Source: Sphingopyxis sp.
GTDB lineage: Bacteria; Pseudomonadota; Alphaproteobacteria; Sphingomonadales; Sphingomonadaceae
Assembly: GCA_016463225.1 (NCBI GenBank)
Contig: JAEMRT010000002.1
Span: 62,001-126,000, forward strand
Reading direction: 5' to 3'
Length of the DNA stretch: 64,000 nucleotides
In this document: in pieces, positions 42,083 to 51,614 of the stretch
Layout: each line of letters starts with the position of its first letter
Numbering within the stretch: the first letter of the stretch is position 1
Program-made: the position numbers and the translations under genes
The notes under the pieces: model-generated
Seen by the model: the letters and a program-made list of their open reading frames with translations, nothing else
Databases searched by the model: none
What the model was told of the DNA's origin: nothing

Positions 42083-42805
42083 ATGACAACGACAATGATC
42101 GAAACACCATCTCCCGATAAGGCGTTCTACGATGCCGAGGCAATTGGCGTTGGTGAAAATCATGCGATATTCGTTCGTGAAATTAGTGGATACTTCGCCT
42201 CTTACGCGCAGCAACTGAACGATGATTTGCGCGGGACAACCGGTGTCATCGTCGAGCTTGGCGCCGGTAGCTGCACATTGTCCTGCAATGCCTCGCAACT
42301 AGAAAACGTCACTAGGGTGATTGCTGCCGACATCAGTTCCAAGCGGATGGAAAAATCAATTGTTAATACTGCCGCACTTCTGGATGCAGATATTCAAAAA
42401 ATAACGACCGTTGAATGTGATTTCAACGATCGATTACCTTTCGACGATCAATCAGTTGATGCAATCATGTTCGATGCAGCCCTGCATCACGCACGAAATA
42501 TTTGGAATCTCATTTCCGAATGCCAGAGGGTCTTGACACCGTCAGGAAAACTGATTGCGCAGCGCGAATCCTATCTTAATGCACTTAGAGCTGACCGGCA
42601 AATGGCCTATCTTCTGAAAACACCAGAGGTTTCCGCACAGGTTTCGGAAAATATGTACCTTAAATCGCAGTATGAATATTATTTAAAGGTCAACGGATTC
42701 AGTGTTGAATTCATCCCGTATACAAGATCGCGATTGAAACGGATACTTGGTTTTGCTAACGGCTGGCTCTTTGTTGACGGATCGCTTTATTACAGCAAGG
42801 TCTGA
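42083..42805 (+). CDS. SAM-dependent methyltransferase, AT-rich
   Basis: A 240-residue protein. It has Val-Ile-Val-Glu-Leu-Gly-Ala-Gly-Ser-Cys as motif I, Ala-Ala-Asp-Ile-Ser and Phe-Asp-Ala-Ala-Leu-His-His-Ala, followed by Leu-Thr-Pro-Ser-Gly-Lys. The DNA is visibly less GC-rich than its neighbours, with codons such as AAT, ATT and AAA frequent; one 60-base line (42361-42420) is about 40% GC. The gene is also set off by about 100 bases upstream and 45 downstream, in a locus where most genes overlap. Recent acquisition is likely. The ATG at 42083 was preferred to upstream in-frame codons. Confidence 0.85.
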   Translation: MTTTMIETPSPDKAFYDAEAIGVGENHAIFVREISGYFASYAQQLNDDLRGTTGVIVELGAGSCTLSCNASQLENVTRVIAADISSKRMEKSIVNTAALLDADIQKITTVECDFNDRLPFDDQSVDAIMFDAALHHARNIWNLISECQRVLTPSGKLIAQRESYLNALRADRQMAYLLKTPEVSAQVSENMYLKSQYEYYLKVNGFSVEFIPYTRSRLKRILGFANGWLFVDGSLYYSKV

Positions 42806-42850
42806 ATCACCCTTCTGCCTTCTCCACATATTTTGAAGAATTTGACCGTA

Positions 42851-44566
42851 ATGTCGATTGCCAGCATTCGCGAAACCGCCCTGAGACTGATCCGGCTCGT
42901 ACCCAGTCTCGACGCCAGATTGAGGCGGTTGCGTCGGAAAGTTCTGGCGAAGGGCAGCGGCTATCCGGCTTGGTCGACCATTGTGATGGCGGAAGGCAAG
43001 CCTTCTGCGAAGGTCGGCCCAGCCGAGCGGCGCAAGGTGTTGATCGCTACCAGCATTGGATCGCATCTGCCCGCGATGCAGATGGAAACGACATTGGCGG
43101 CCGCGCTCGCGCTGCGCGGCGCTGACGTCGATGCGCTGCTCTGTGATGCCGTGCTTCCGGCCTGCCAGATGTGCGAACCACGCTTCTTTGCGAAGCCTGC
43201 AGACCTGGCAAGAAACGGACCGCAAGCCACGCTGTGCGGCGATTGCTTCGTTCCTGGCAAGCGCGTCTATGGCGAGCTCGGTATTCCGGTCCACAGCTAT
43301 TCGGACAATATCACAGCCGACGAGTTCGCCACGGCGCGCCGCTTGGCCAGCGAATTGTCGGTTACAGCCATTGAAGGTTTCGAGCTCCACGGATTACAGG
43401 TGGGCGAACACGCCAAGGCGGGGGCGCTGCGTTTTTACGCCAGCGCATCGATCGGCCACGAACCCGATGCCGATGCCATCATCCGGCGCTATTTCGAGGC
43501 GGCGCTGCTCACCGTCTATGCCGCCGACCGGTTGATGAAACGCGAGCAATATGATGTCGCGGTCTTTCACCACGGCATTTATGTTCCGCAGGGATTGATC
43601 GGTGAAGTCGCCAGACGCAACGGTGTGCGTGTGGTCAACTGGAACCCGGCATATCGGCGCAATTGTTTCCTGTTCAGCCATCACGATACCTATCACCACA
43701 CGCTGATGGTCGAACCAGTCAAAACCTGGGAGGCGATGCCCTGGCCCGAGGCACGATCCGACAATATCCGCCGCTACCTGCGTAGCCGCTGGGAGGGCAG
43801 CAACGACTGGATCCGTTTTCACGGAGACCCCGTGTTCGGCCGCGAGCGTATCCTGGACGAAATCGGCTGTGATCCATCGAAGCCGATCATCGCCTGCCTG
43901 ACCAATGTCATGTGGGACGCGCAACTGCACTATCCGGCCAATGCGTTTGCCGATATGCTGGAATGGCTGCTCCACACGATCCGCTATTTTGCCGCCCGGC
44001 CCGATATTCAGTTGGTCATTCGCGTCCATCCCGCCGAGATTACCGGGACGGTGCCGACACGCCAACCGGTGGTCGAGGTGCTGAAAGAGCATTTCGACGC
44101 ACTGCCCGCCAATGTCTTTGTCGTCCCGCCGGAAAGCGACATCAGCACCTATGTGCTGGCCGAAATGTCGGATTCGGCGATCATCTACGGAACCAAAACG
44201 GGGGTCGAATTAGCCGCGGTCGGGATCCCTGTAATCGTCGCCGGTGAAGCTTGGATCCGCGGCAAGGGCTTGACCTGTGATGCCACCAGCCCCGACAGCT
44301 ACGACGACATCCTGGCGCAACTGCCGATCGGAAACCGGATGGACGACGCCATGATAGAACGCGCACTGAAGTATGCTCACCATTTCTTCTTCCGGCGCAT
44401 GATCCCGGTGCAATGCTTTGAGCAGGGGCCGGGATGGCCGCCGTTTCAATTCTCGGGAACATCGTTCGCCGGGTTGACGGCTGGCGTTGATGTCGGGCTC
44501 GATTGCATTTGCGACGGCATATTGTCCGGAACCCCGTTTGTTTACGACGAGGCGGCCCATGCATAG
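42851..44566 (+). CDS. Capsule-type glycosyltransferase with four-cysteine motif
   Basis: A 571-residue protein with a GT-B-like layout. Its C-terminal half (Val-Ile-Arg-Val-His-Pro-Ala-Glu, then Tyr-Gly-Thr-Lys-Thr-Gly-Val-Glu-Leu-Ala) matches capsule polysaccharide synthesis proteins of the KpsS/LipB and related surface-carbohydrate families. The N-terminal half has an unusual cysteine set: Cys98, Cys105-x-x-Cys108 and Cys129-x-x-Cys132, which could bind zinc or an iron-sulfur cluster. The ATG at 42851 is preferred over a TTG at 42833. It overlaps the following wzy by eight bases. Confidence 0.8.
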   Translation: MSIASIRETALRLIRLVPSLDARLRRLRRKVLAKGSGYPAWSTIVMAEGKPSAKVGPAERRKVLIATSIGSHLPAMQMETTLAAALALRGADVDALLCDAVLPACQMCEPRFFAKPADLARNGPQATLCGDCFVPGKRVYGELGIPVHSYSDNITADEFATARRLASELSVTAIEGFELHGLQVGEHAKAGALRFYASASIGHEPDADAIIRRYFEAALLTVYAADRLMKREQYDVAVFHHGIYVPQGLIGEVARRNGVRVVNWNPAYRRNCFLFSHHDTYHHTLMVEPVKTWEAMPWPEARSDNIRRYLRSRWEGSNDWIRFHGDPVFGRERILDEIGCDPSKPIIACLTNVMWDAQLHYPANAFADMLEWLLHTIRYFAARPDIQLVIRVHPAEITGTVPTRQPVVEVLKEHFDALPANVFVVPPESDISTYVLAEMSDSAIIYGTKTGVELAAVGIPVIVAGEAWIRGKGLTCDATSPDSYDDILAQLPIGNRMDDAMIERALKYAHHFFFRRMIPVQCFEQGPGWPPFQFSGTSFAGLTAGVDVGLDCICDGILSGTPFVYDEAAHA

Positions 44567-45878
44567 CGGGGCGCAAAACAGACTGGCGTCGCGTGTCCAT
44601 ACCACGGGCACGGCGGGGACGCCCGCGTACATCATCCTATTGGGTCTGGGTTTTCTGTTTTTGCCTTTTACCAAGGCGCTGACCATTGATGTCGGTTTCC
44701 CGCTCAAAATCTATGAGCTTCTGTTCACCGCGACCCTGCCAGCCTTTCTGCTCACCCGTCATCCCTTCCACCTCAAACAAAAATGGCCGTTGCTTCGTCC
44801 GCTCATTTTCGCCTGGTTGCTCGCGGTCGGCTCTTTTTTCGCATTCTCTTATGTCGATGCCGGCCATCTTGGCATGGATTTTCGCGGCGGTGCGACGCTC
44901 GATGGCTTGGCGCGGGTGGCGTATCTTTTGCTCAACCTGAGCATCTTCTTTGTCATCATCGGTCGGCCATCGCTTTCGGCGTCCTCGTTTCTTGTCAACA
45001 GCTGGCTGATCGGTTGCGCGATTTCTGTATTTTATTCGGTTTATTGCGTTTTCTCTTACCTCATCTTTGGCGAGGCATTCCTGCTGCCCGGTCTGGAACG
45101 GCACCAGCCGGGCATGTTCGGCCCCTTTCTGGTCACCCGGTCTGGAACCTTCGAGGAAGGCAATTTCGGCGGACTGTATTTTCTGGTCAGCGCGGCGCTC
45201 GCGCTACACCTGCGCCGCCCGATTTTCGCAACGATCGCGATAGTCGGCCTGATCCTGACCCAATCGACGGCAGCCTATTTCGGCCTCATCATGCTGTTCG
45301 GTGCCTATTACCTGCTCGCAAATCGCAATTTTTTCGCTCTGATCCCTTATTTTGTCACAGCCTGCGTCGCGGCCTTCGGGTTGTTCGTCTATTTCGCCGA
45401 ACAAGGTAAATTCGAGGCCACCGGCAGCGCGTCAGGCGCCGTGCGCTTCAACGAAGCCATGACCGGCATCAACATCTGGCTGACCAGCCCGATCTATGGC
45501 GTCGGCCTGGGCCAATACGGCTTTCATTATTTCCGCAACGTTTGGGACATGGCTCTCGCCGACGCCGTGACCTCCGAACGGCATATCGCCGCGATCGTCT
45601 ATGTCGAAATTCTGTCAGAGCTCGGCATCCTTGGCCTGCTCGCTTTCGCGCTGTTCTGGGTGCGCTGGGCGCGGGCGATCAAGGCGGGCCGCAGTAGCGG
45701 AAACATTCTTTACGCCTCCACATTTGCCATTCTCGTTTCTTTCCTGGCCTATCCCACGTTCAACATAGCATTCCTGTGGTGCTATTTCGGAATGGCGCTG
45801 GTGCTGGTCCACTACAATATCGACGGCTCGCGCATTGCCGACGTCGGACTCCATCAACATAGGGCGCGTCGAAATTGA
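44559..45878 (+). CDS. wzy: Wzy-type polysaccharide polymerase
   Basis: A 439-residue membrane protein with about 10-12 predicted helices. Near residue 310 a periplasmic loop has Thr-Ser-Pro-Ile-Tyr-Gly-Val-Gly-Leu-Gly-Gln-Tyr-Gly, and a later segment reads Glu-Ile-Leu-Ser-Glu-Leu-Gly-Ile-Leu-Gly, the typical O-antigen polymerase pattern. Between wzx and glycosyltransferase genes it is the likely repeat-unit polymerase. It overlaps both neighbours. Confidence 0.85.
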   Translation: MHSGAQNRLASRVHTTGTAGTPAYIILLGLGFLFLPFTKALTIDVGFPLKIYELLFTATLPAFLLTRHPFHLKQKWPLLRPLIFAWLLAVGSFFAFSYVDAGHLGMDFRGGATLDGLARVAYLLLNLSIFFVIIGRPSLSASSFLVNSWLIGCAISVFYSVYCVFSYLIFGEAFLLPGLERHQPGMFGPFLVTRSGTFEEGNFGGLYFLVSAALALHLRRPIFATIAIVGLILTQSTAAYFGLIMLFGAYYLLANRNFFALIPYFVTACVAAFGLFVYFAEQGKFEATGSASGAVRFNEAMTGINIWLTSPIYGVGLGQYGFHYFRNVWDMALADAVTSERHIAAIVYVEILSELGILGLLAFALFWVRWARAIKAGRSSGNILYASTFAILVSFLAYPTFNIAFLWCYFGMALVLVHYNIDGSRIADVGLHQHRARRN

Positions 45879-46915
45879 TCGCCTGGAATGGGCGCAATCT
45901 GAGCAACCCGATGACCGGGGTGCAACGATATACGAGCGAGATCGTCGCGCGCTTTCCTGCCGATCAGTTGCTGCGCGTGGCACCTGACGCCGCGTGGTCG
46001 TCGGGTGTGCGTGGCCATATGTGGGAACAGATAAAGCTGCCCACCCAGCTCGGCGGGCGCCTGTTGTGGAGCCCTGCGAATACCGGCCCTTTGACCGTCG
46101 CAAACCAGGTTCTGTCGGTCATGGACATGTCGCCGCTCGATAATCCCGAACGCCTGAGCGCGAAATTCGCGGCATGGTACGGATTCCTGCTGCCCAAGCT
46201 GTTGCGCCGCGTCCGGACTGTGTTGACGATTTCAGAATTTTCGCGCGAACGGATCCTGCATCATGTGCCCGAAATAGCCGATCGCATTCGCGTCACGCCG
46301 CTGGCGGCCGATGCGCGCTTCAAACGTGCCGACGCCGCGCGGGTGGATATGGTGCGCCGCAAGTTCGGCATACCGACGCCGCATTACCTGATTGGCCTGG
46401 GATCGCTAGAACCGCGCAAGAATTTGCCGCGCTTGATCGAGGCGTGGCGCATCGCTCAGCAGCGGCTGCCCGACGATGTTTCGCTGGTGATTGCCGGCGG
46501 CGCCGGCAAGTCGATCGTCTTTGGCAATCACGATGTCGGTGAATTGCCCCCCCGCACCATTTTGACGGGCCGCGTTGACGACGATGACCTGCCCGCGCTG
46601 TACAGCGGCGCGATCGCGTCGATCTATGTCTCGCTCTACGAAGGCTTTGGCCTCCCTCCCCTCGAATCCATGTCGTGTGGAACGCCTGTGATTGCCTCAA
46701 ACGCCGGTGCGATTCCCGAGGTTGTTGGCGACAGCGCCATTCTGGTCGATCCGCTGGATATCGAATCGATTGCTGACGGCGTGGTCAAGATGGTCGACGA
46801 CACCGCGATGCAGCAATACTTGCGCGAACTTGCGCTGAAAAGAGCAACGCTTTTCAACTGGGACGAGACCGCCCGCCTGACATGGGCGGGCTTGCAAGAG
46901 GCATATCGGTCATGA
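45875..46915 (+). CDS. Glycosyltransferase family 4 protein (mannosyl/rhamnosyl-type)
   Basis: A 346-residue GT-B enzyme. It has Asn-Pro-Met-Thr-Gly-Val-Gln-Arg-Tyr near the start, Gly-Ser-Leu-Glu-Pro-Arg-Lys-Asn-Leu and the donor motif Tyr-Glu-Gly-Phe-Gly-Leu-Pro-Pro-Leu-Glu-Ser. Similar enzymes often use GDP-mannose or GDP-6-deoxymannose donors, which fits gmd in the locus. The start is a TTG overlapping the wzy stop (TTGA), without an upstream ATG alternative in the same frame. Confidence 0.88.
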   Translation: MIAWNGRNLSNPMTGVQRYTSEIVARFPADQLLRVAPDAAWSSGVRGHMWEQIKLPTQLGGRLLWSPANTGPLTVANQVLSVMDMSPLDNPERLSAKFAAWYGFLLPKLLRRVRTVLTISEFSRERILHHVPEIADRIRVTPLAADARFKRADAARVDMVRRKFGIPTPHYLIGLGSLEPRKNLPRLIEAWRIAQQRLPDDVSLVIAGGAGKSIVFGNHDVGELPPRTILTGRVDDDDLPALYSGAIASIYVSLYEGFGLPPLESMSCGTPVIASNAGAIPEVVGDSAILVDPLDIESIADGVVKMVDDTAMQQYLRELALKRATLFNWDETARLTWAGLQEAYRS

Positions 46916-48045
46916 AAATCGCAATCGTCCACGATTGGCTGACGGTTTATGCGGGCGCCGAGCGCTGCCTTGAACAAATGCTCGAATGTTTTCCCCAAGC
47001 CGACCTTTTCGCTTTGATCGATTTTGTGCCCGAAAAGGATCGCGCTTTCCTGAAAGGCAAGACGCCGAAAACATCCTTCCTGCAAAAACTGCCATTCGCG
47101 AAAAGCAAATATCGCGCCTATTTGCCGCTGATGCCCTTCGCGATCGAACAGTTCGACCTTTCGGCCTATGATGTCGTGCTGAGCAGCAGCCACGCGGTGG
47201 CCAAAGGCGTCCTGACCGGCCCGGACCAGTTACATATCAGCTATACCTATTCGCCGATACGTTATGCCTGGGATCTCCAATTCCAGTATCTGTCGGAGGC
47301 AGGCTTGTCGCGCGGGCTTCGATCCGTGTTGGTACGGTGCCTGCTCCACCGGATCCGTATCTGGGATGCACGCACATCCGCCGGCGTCGATCATTTCGTA
47401 GCGATATCGCACTTCATCAGTCGCCGCATCCGCAAGGCGTATCGGCGCGATGCCGACGTGATTTACCCACCGGTCGATCTCGAGCATTTCGCCGTTGGTG
47501 CCGTCAAAGGCGATTTCTACATCACGGCGTCGCGCATGGTACCGTATAAAAAGATCCCGTTGATCATCGAAGCCTTTGCCGCGATGCCAGACAAGAAGCT
47601 CATTGTGATCGGCACAGGACCTGAGTGGGAGAAATGCCGGGCCGCGGCAGGGCCGAACGTGAGTTTATTGGGCTGGCAATCACCAGAATCGCTGCGTGAT
47701 CACCTGCAGCGCGCCAAGGCTTTTGTTTTTGCGGCCGAAGAGGATTTCGGCATTGCGCCGCTCGAAGCCCAGGCGTGCGGGACACCGGTCATCGCGTTTG
47801 ACAAGGGCGGCGCCACCGAAACATTGCGCGGCTTGGGCGACGCACAGCCGACCGCGACATTTTTCGATGCGCAAACAACGGCCGCAATTTGCAGTGCGGT
47901 AGAACAGTTCGAGGCGAGCGCAGGCCGAATCACCGCTCAATCCTGCCGCCAGAATGCCATGCGCTTTTCCGTCGAGCGGTTCCGCCATGACCTGGTAGCG
48001 TTCGTCGAGACGCGATGGGCCGCCTATAACGACCGCGCGCGATGA
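46912..48045 (+). CDS. Glycosyltransferase family 4 protein
   Basis: A 377-residue GT-B enzyme. The N-terminus Ile-Val-His-Asp-Trp-Leu-Thr-Val-Tyr-Ala-Gly-Ala-Glu-Arg is typical of WbaZ-like mannosyltransferases, followed by Tyr-Ser-Pro-Ile-Arg-Tyr-Ala-Trp-Asp and Glu-Glu-Asp-Phe-Gly-Ile-Ala-Pro-Leu-Glu-Ala. It is probably a mannose or deoxymannose transferase. It overlaps the upstream gene by ATGA and converges with the wcaJ-type gene 16 bases further on. Confidence 0.88.
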   Translation: MKIAIVHDWLTVYAGAERCLEQMLECFPQADLFALIDFVPEKDRAFLKGKTPKTSFLQKLPFAKSKYRAYLPLMPFAIEQFDLSAYDVVLSSSHAVAKGVLTGPDQLHISYTYSPIRYAWDLQFQYLSEAGLSRGLRSVLVRCLLHRIRIWDARTSAGVDHFVAISHFISRRIRKAYRRDADVIYPPVDLEHFAVGAVKGDFYITASRMVPYKKIPLIIEAFAAMPDKKLIVIGTGPEWEKCRAAAGPNVSLLGWQSPESLRDHLQRAKAFVFAAEEDFGIAPLEAQACGTPVIAFDKGGATETLRGLGDAQPTATFFDAQTTAAICSAVEQFEASAGRITAQSCRQNAMRFSVERFRHDLVAFVETRWAAYNDRAR

Positions 48046-48061
48046 GGCGTCGGCGGGCGAG

Positions 48062-49525
48062 CTAGAATGCGTTGCGGTGCATCAGTACCGACACAGTCCT
48101 GATCAGGATACGCACGTCGCCCAGCAGGCTCCAGTTCACCACATATTCCAGATCGGCGCGCAGCCGGTTGATCAAATCGGACTTTACCAGCGTGCTGCCG
48201 CGAAAACCCCTGATCTGCGCAAGACCGGTCAGACCTGGTTTCACCGTGTGTCGATACCAATAGCGCTCGTCGATATCCCAGAACAGCATCTCCTCGGCGC
48301 GTGAACCGCTGGCGTGCGGGCGCGGGCCGACGAGACTCATGCTACCGCTGACAACATTCAGCAGTTGCGGAATCTCATCGATACTGGTGCGGCGCAGAAA
48401 GTCGCCAACGCGCGTGACGCGGTTATCTTTGCGCGCCGTCGATACCACGCCCGAGAAATCGGATGCCTCGGTCCGCATCGAGCGGAACTTCCAGATCTTG
48501 AACACCCGGTTGCCAAGGCCAATTCGATCCTGTCGAAAAAACACCGGGCCGGGACTGTCGGCCTTGATCGCAATCGCCACGACGAGGAATAACGGCGCGG
48601 AAATCGCGAGGAGGATCACGCTGACCACCAGGTCAAACATGCGCTTGCCGACGCGCTGATTCCAATTGAGATGACCGCTGTTCAACAGCAGCGAAGCGCG
48701 GCCATACGGATCGGTGCGCAACGATAATGCGCCCATCGCATCGAGTTCAGGCATGACGATTTCGCACGGGACGTCGAGCGTTTTGAGCGCCGCCGCCCAA
48801 TCCTGTCGCCGATCGGCCGCACAATGCACAACGATGCGGTCCATGCCTTCGGCAAGTTTGCCGAGTCGCGCGATTGCCGCCGCGTCGGTCAGATCGGGGA
48901 TGATACCCATCGCCTTGGCATTCACGCCAGAAAGCCCTGCCGCCTTGTTCTGACGCACACCGTCGAAAATCGCGAGATTAGCGTAGAGATTGTGCAGCCC
49001 GCTGGCCCGTCGCAGTTTGACGACAATGAACCGCCAGACGCTGACCATCGCCGCGGCGAGAAAACAGCCCAGACCAAATACCAGGCGCGAATAGTTGGCG
49101 CTGACTTTGAAAAAGAACAGGATCAGTGCCAGCGCGACGGTTGCCATTGCCAGCGCCGACAGACCACGGCGAATGCTTGCCAGATAATTTTCGCTGAGTT
49201 CCGGGTGGTTGGCATTGTTATAGATTGAAAAAACAAGATAAAGCGGGATTAGCACGAACAGAAAGTCCCGGACCGTCTCGAACCCCTGATCGCCGGTGCG
49301 GAACAGCGCGGCGATGACAAACGCCGCAACGATCGAGGAAAAATCCCCTACGACAAGCGCAAAGGCGATCTTCCGGCGAATAGCGGCGCGGTTAGGCGTC
49401 GGCCGCTCGCCCTCATAAGCCACCGATTCTTCCACATGCTCCGGCATTGCGTGCACGTTGCGCCCCTGCTCGGCGGTTGTAGCATCCATACTTCTCTGGA
49501 CCATCGTCCACCACTTCATTCCCAA
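48062..49525 (-). CDS. Undecaprenyl-phosphate sugar-1-phosphate transferase (WcaJ type)
   Basis: A 487-residue polyprenyl-phosphate hexose-1-phosphate transferase that starts repeat-unit assembly. Four N-terminal helices and a CoA-binding-like middle precede the catalytic domain: Lys-Arg-Met-Phe-Asp-Leu, Ser-Pro-Gly-Pro-Val-Phe-Phe-Arg-Gln-Asp-Arg, Lys-Phe-Arg-Ser-Met-Arg, Ser-Ile-Asp-Glu-Ile-Pro-Gln-Leu and Leu-Val-Gly-Pro-Arg-Pro. The donor is probably UDP-glucose or UDP-galactose. The start is uncertain; ATGs at 49504 and 49489 are alternatives. It is opposite in strand to the rest of the locus. Confidence 0.92.
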   Translation of the reverse strand: MGMKWWTMVQRSMDATTAEQGRNVHAMPEHVEESVAYEGERPTPNRAAIRRKIAFALVVGDFSSIVAAFVIAALFRTGDQGFETVRDFLFVLIPLYLVFSIYNNANHPELSENYLASIRRGLSALAMATVALALILFFFKVSANYSRLVFGLGCFLAAAMVSVWRFIVVKLRRASGLHNLYANLAIFDGVRQNKAAGLSGVNAKAMGIIPDLTDAAAIARLGKLAEGMDRIVVHCAADRRQDWAAALKTLDVPCEIVMPELDAMGALSLRTDPYGRASLLLNSGHLNWNQRVGKRMFDLVVSVILLAISAPLFLVVAIAIKADSPGPVFFRQDRIGLGNRVFKIWKFRSMRTEASDFSGVVSTARKDNRVTRVGDFLRRTSIDEIPQLLNVVSGSMSLVGPRPHASGSRAEEMLFWDIDERYWYRHTVKPGLTGLAQIRGFRGSTLVKSDLINRLRADLEYVVNWSLLGDVRILIRTVSVLMHRNAF

Positions 49526-49712
49526 AGATGTTCCCAGCCTGAACAGCTTGGCAATAGCGGATCAGTTTGCGCCCAATAGCAGAAATCCGGACGCAAACGA
49601 CCGAATTTTGAGCCGCTTCGCCAAATTTTCTGCAACGCACAATCCTGTCTTGCCACTGCCGGAGGCACTCGACTAGAAGCGCCTCTCCCATTCCCACGGC
49701 TTGGAAGAAATC

Positions 49713-50750
49713 ATGACAAAGACCGCCATCGTAACTGGCATCAGTGGCCAGGATGGAGCCTATCTGGCCGAAAACCTCCTTAATCGCGGATACACTGTTT
49801 ACGGGACTTATCGTAGAACCAGCTCGGTAAACTTCTGGCGCATTGAAGAACTAGGCATTGCCGACCATCCCAATCTCAAACTCGCCGAATTCGATCTGAC
49901 CGACCCCGGCGTCGCCATTCGCCTACTCGACAAGTCACAGGCGACCGAGATTTACAATCTGGCCGCGCAGAGCTTCGTCGGCGTCTCGTTCGAACAGCCG
50001 ATCGCCACCGGGCAGATTACCGGCATCGGCCCGATCATGCTGCTCGAAGCAATTCGGATCGTGAATCCCGCTGCGCGCTTCTACCAGGCATCGACATCCG
50101 AAATGTTCGGCAAGGTGCAGGCCATTCCGCAAGTCGAGGACACGCCTTTTTATCCGCGCAGTCCCTATGGCATTGCAAAGCTCTACGCGCACTGGATGAC
50201 GATCAACTATCGCGAGAGCTATGGCATTTTTGGGACGAGCGGCATCCTGTTCAATCATGAATCGCCGCTCCGCGGCCGCGAGTTTGTAACGCGAAAGATC
50301 ACCGATTCCGTTGCCAAGATCCAACTCGGCAAGGCCGAATTGCTTGAGCTTGGCAACCTCGATGCCAAGCGTGACTGGGGATTTGCCAAGGATTATGTCG
50401 AAGGCATGCGCCTCATGCTGCAGCATGACCAGCCCGACACCTTTGTGCTTGCCACCAATCGGACCGAAACCGTCCGCCACTTCGTCGAGCTCGCGTTCAA
50501 GGCGGTGGGTGTCACGATCGCCTGGTCGGGCGAGGCAGAAGCCGAGGAAGGGCGCGACGCCGCAACCGGGCAGTTGCGTATCCGAATCAATCCCGCTTTC
50601 TATCGCCCTGCCGAGGTCGAGTTATTGATCGGTGATGCCAGCAAAGCGGCGGAACAGCTTGGGTGGCGACCGCAAACCTCGCTTGAGGATCTGTGCGCGC
50701 TGATGGTCAAAGCCGACCTGGCACGGAACAAGGCAGGCTGGTCCTTCTGA
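49713..50750 (+). CDS. gmd: GDP-mannose 4,6-dehydratase
   Basis: A 345-residue extended SDR. It has [10 protein letters not shown], Tyr-Arg-Arg-Thr-Ser, Leu-Ala-Ala-Gln-Ser-Phe-Val-Gly, Ser-Thr-Ser-Glu-Met-Phe-Gly, Tyr-x-x-x-Lys as Tyr-Gly-Ile-Ala-Lys and Phe-Asn-His-Glu-Ser-Pro-Leu-Arg-Gly, all diagnostic of Gmd. It makes GDP-4-keto-6-deoxymannose. GGAAGAA precedes the ATG at 49713. Its stop overlaps the reductase start (TGATG). Confidence 0.95.
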   Translation: MTKTAIVTGISGQDGAYLAENLLNRGYTVYGTYRRTSSVNFWRIEELGIADHPNLKLAEFDLTDPGVAIRLLDKSQATEIYNLAAQSFVGVSFEQPIATGQITGIGPIMLLEAIRIVNPAARFYQASTSEMFGKVQAIPQVEDTPFYPRSPYGIAKLYAHWMTINYRESYGIFGTSGILFNHESPLRGREFVTRKITDSVAKIQLGKAELLELGNLDAKRDWGFAKDYVEGMRLMLQHDQPDTFVLATNRTETVRHFVELAFKAVGVTIAWSGEAEAEEGRDAATGQLRIRINPAFYRPAEVELLIGDASKAAEQLGWRPQTSLEDLCALMVKADLARNKAGWSF

Positions 50751-51595
50751 TGCGGATCGCCGTCACCGGACTGGACGGATTTACCGGTCGCTATGTCGAA
50801 GCGATCCTGAAGGACATGGGCGTCGACCATGTCGCGCTCGCGGCCGATCTCACCGACAGCAAGGCCGTCGATCAGGCGGTCGCCGAGACCGAATTCGATC
50901 GCCTGATCCATCTGGCTGCCATCGCATTTGCCGGAGGTAACGATTGGCGCGCCTTCTACGAGGTCAATCAGCTGGGTACCGTGACCTTGCTCGAAGCGGT
51001 CGCGCGGCATCGCAAGGGCGCGCGATGCATCCTTGCCAGTTCGGCACAAGTTTATGGGCTGGGCGCCGAGGGATTGGTCAACGAGACGCATATCTGTAAC
51101 CCGGTCGGCCATTACGCGATCAGCAAATATGCGATGGAACTTGCCGCTCCGCTGTTCTCCTCCGCGCTCGAGATCGTCATCGCCCGCCCGTTCAATTATA
51201 CAGGGGTTGGACAAGAGGCGCGCTACCTCGTCCCGAAGATCGTTGATCATTTCCGTCGCCGCGCCCCGGAGATCGAGCTCGGGAATTTGTTCGTCCGGCG
51301 CGACTTCGGCGACGTCCGTTCGGTCGCTGAATTTTATTGCATGCTGGCGCTCGCCGATACGCCGCCACCGCACGTCAACGTAGGAACGGGGGCACTCCAT
51401 TCCATCCAAGACATCGTGGACGTGCTGACCAGCATGACAGGGCACGGTCCGCAATTGCGCACCAACCCCGCCTTTATTCGCGCGAATGACGTGCCGACGC
51501 TAGGGGCCGACATCGGCCTCGCAAAACGGGTGTTAACCGGCTGGGCACCGCGACCGATCGAGGATACGCTGGGCTGGATGCTGCGCGCCGAATGA
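50750..51595 (+). CDS. GDP-4-keto-6-deoxymannose reductase-like epimerase/dehydratase
   Basis: A 281-residue extended SDR. It has Gly-Leu-Asp-Gly-Phe-Thr-Gly-Arg at the nucleotide loop, Ser-Ser-Ala-Gln-Val-Tyr-Gly, the catalytic Tyr-Ala-Ile-Ser-Lys and Arg-Pro-Phe-Asn-Tyr-Thr-Gly. Its length and its overlap with gmd suggest an Rmd-type reductase giving GDP-D-rhamnose; an Fcl-like GDP-fucose or other 6-deoxyhexose route is not excluded. Confidence 0.82.
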   Translation: MRIAVTGLDGFTGRYVEAILKDMGVDHVALAADLTDSKAVDQAVAETEFDRLIHLAAIAFAGGNDWRAFYEVNQLGTVTLLEAVARHRKGARCILASSAQVYGLGAEGLVNETHICNPVGHYAISKYAMELAAPLFSSALEIVIARPFNYTGVGQEARYLVPKIVDHFRRRAPEIELGNLFVRRDFGDVRSVAEFYCMLALADTPPPHVNVGTGALHSIQDIVDVLTSMTGHGPQLRTNPAFIRANDVPTLGADIGLAKRVLTGWAPRPIEDTLGWMLRAE

Positions 51596-51614
51596 CCGGT
51601 CTATCGGCGCAAAT

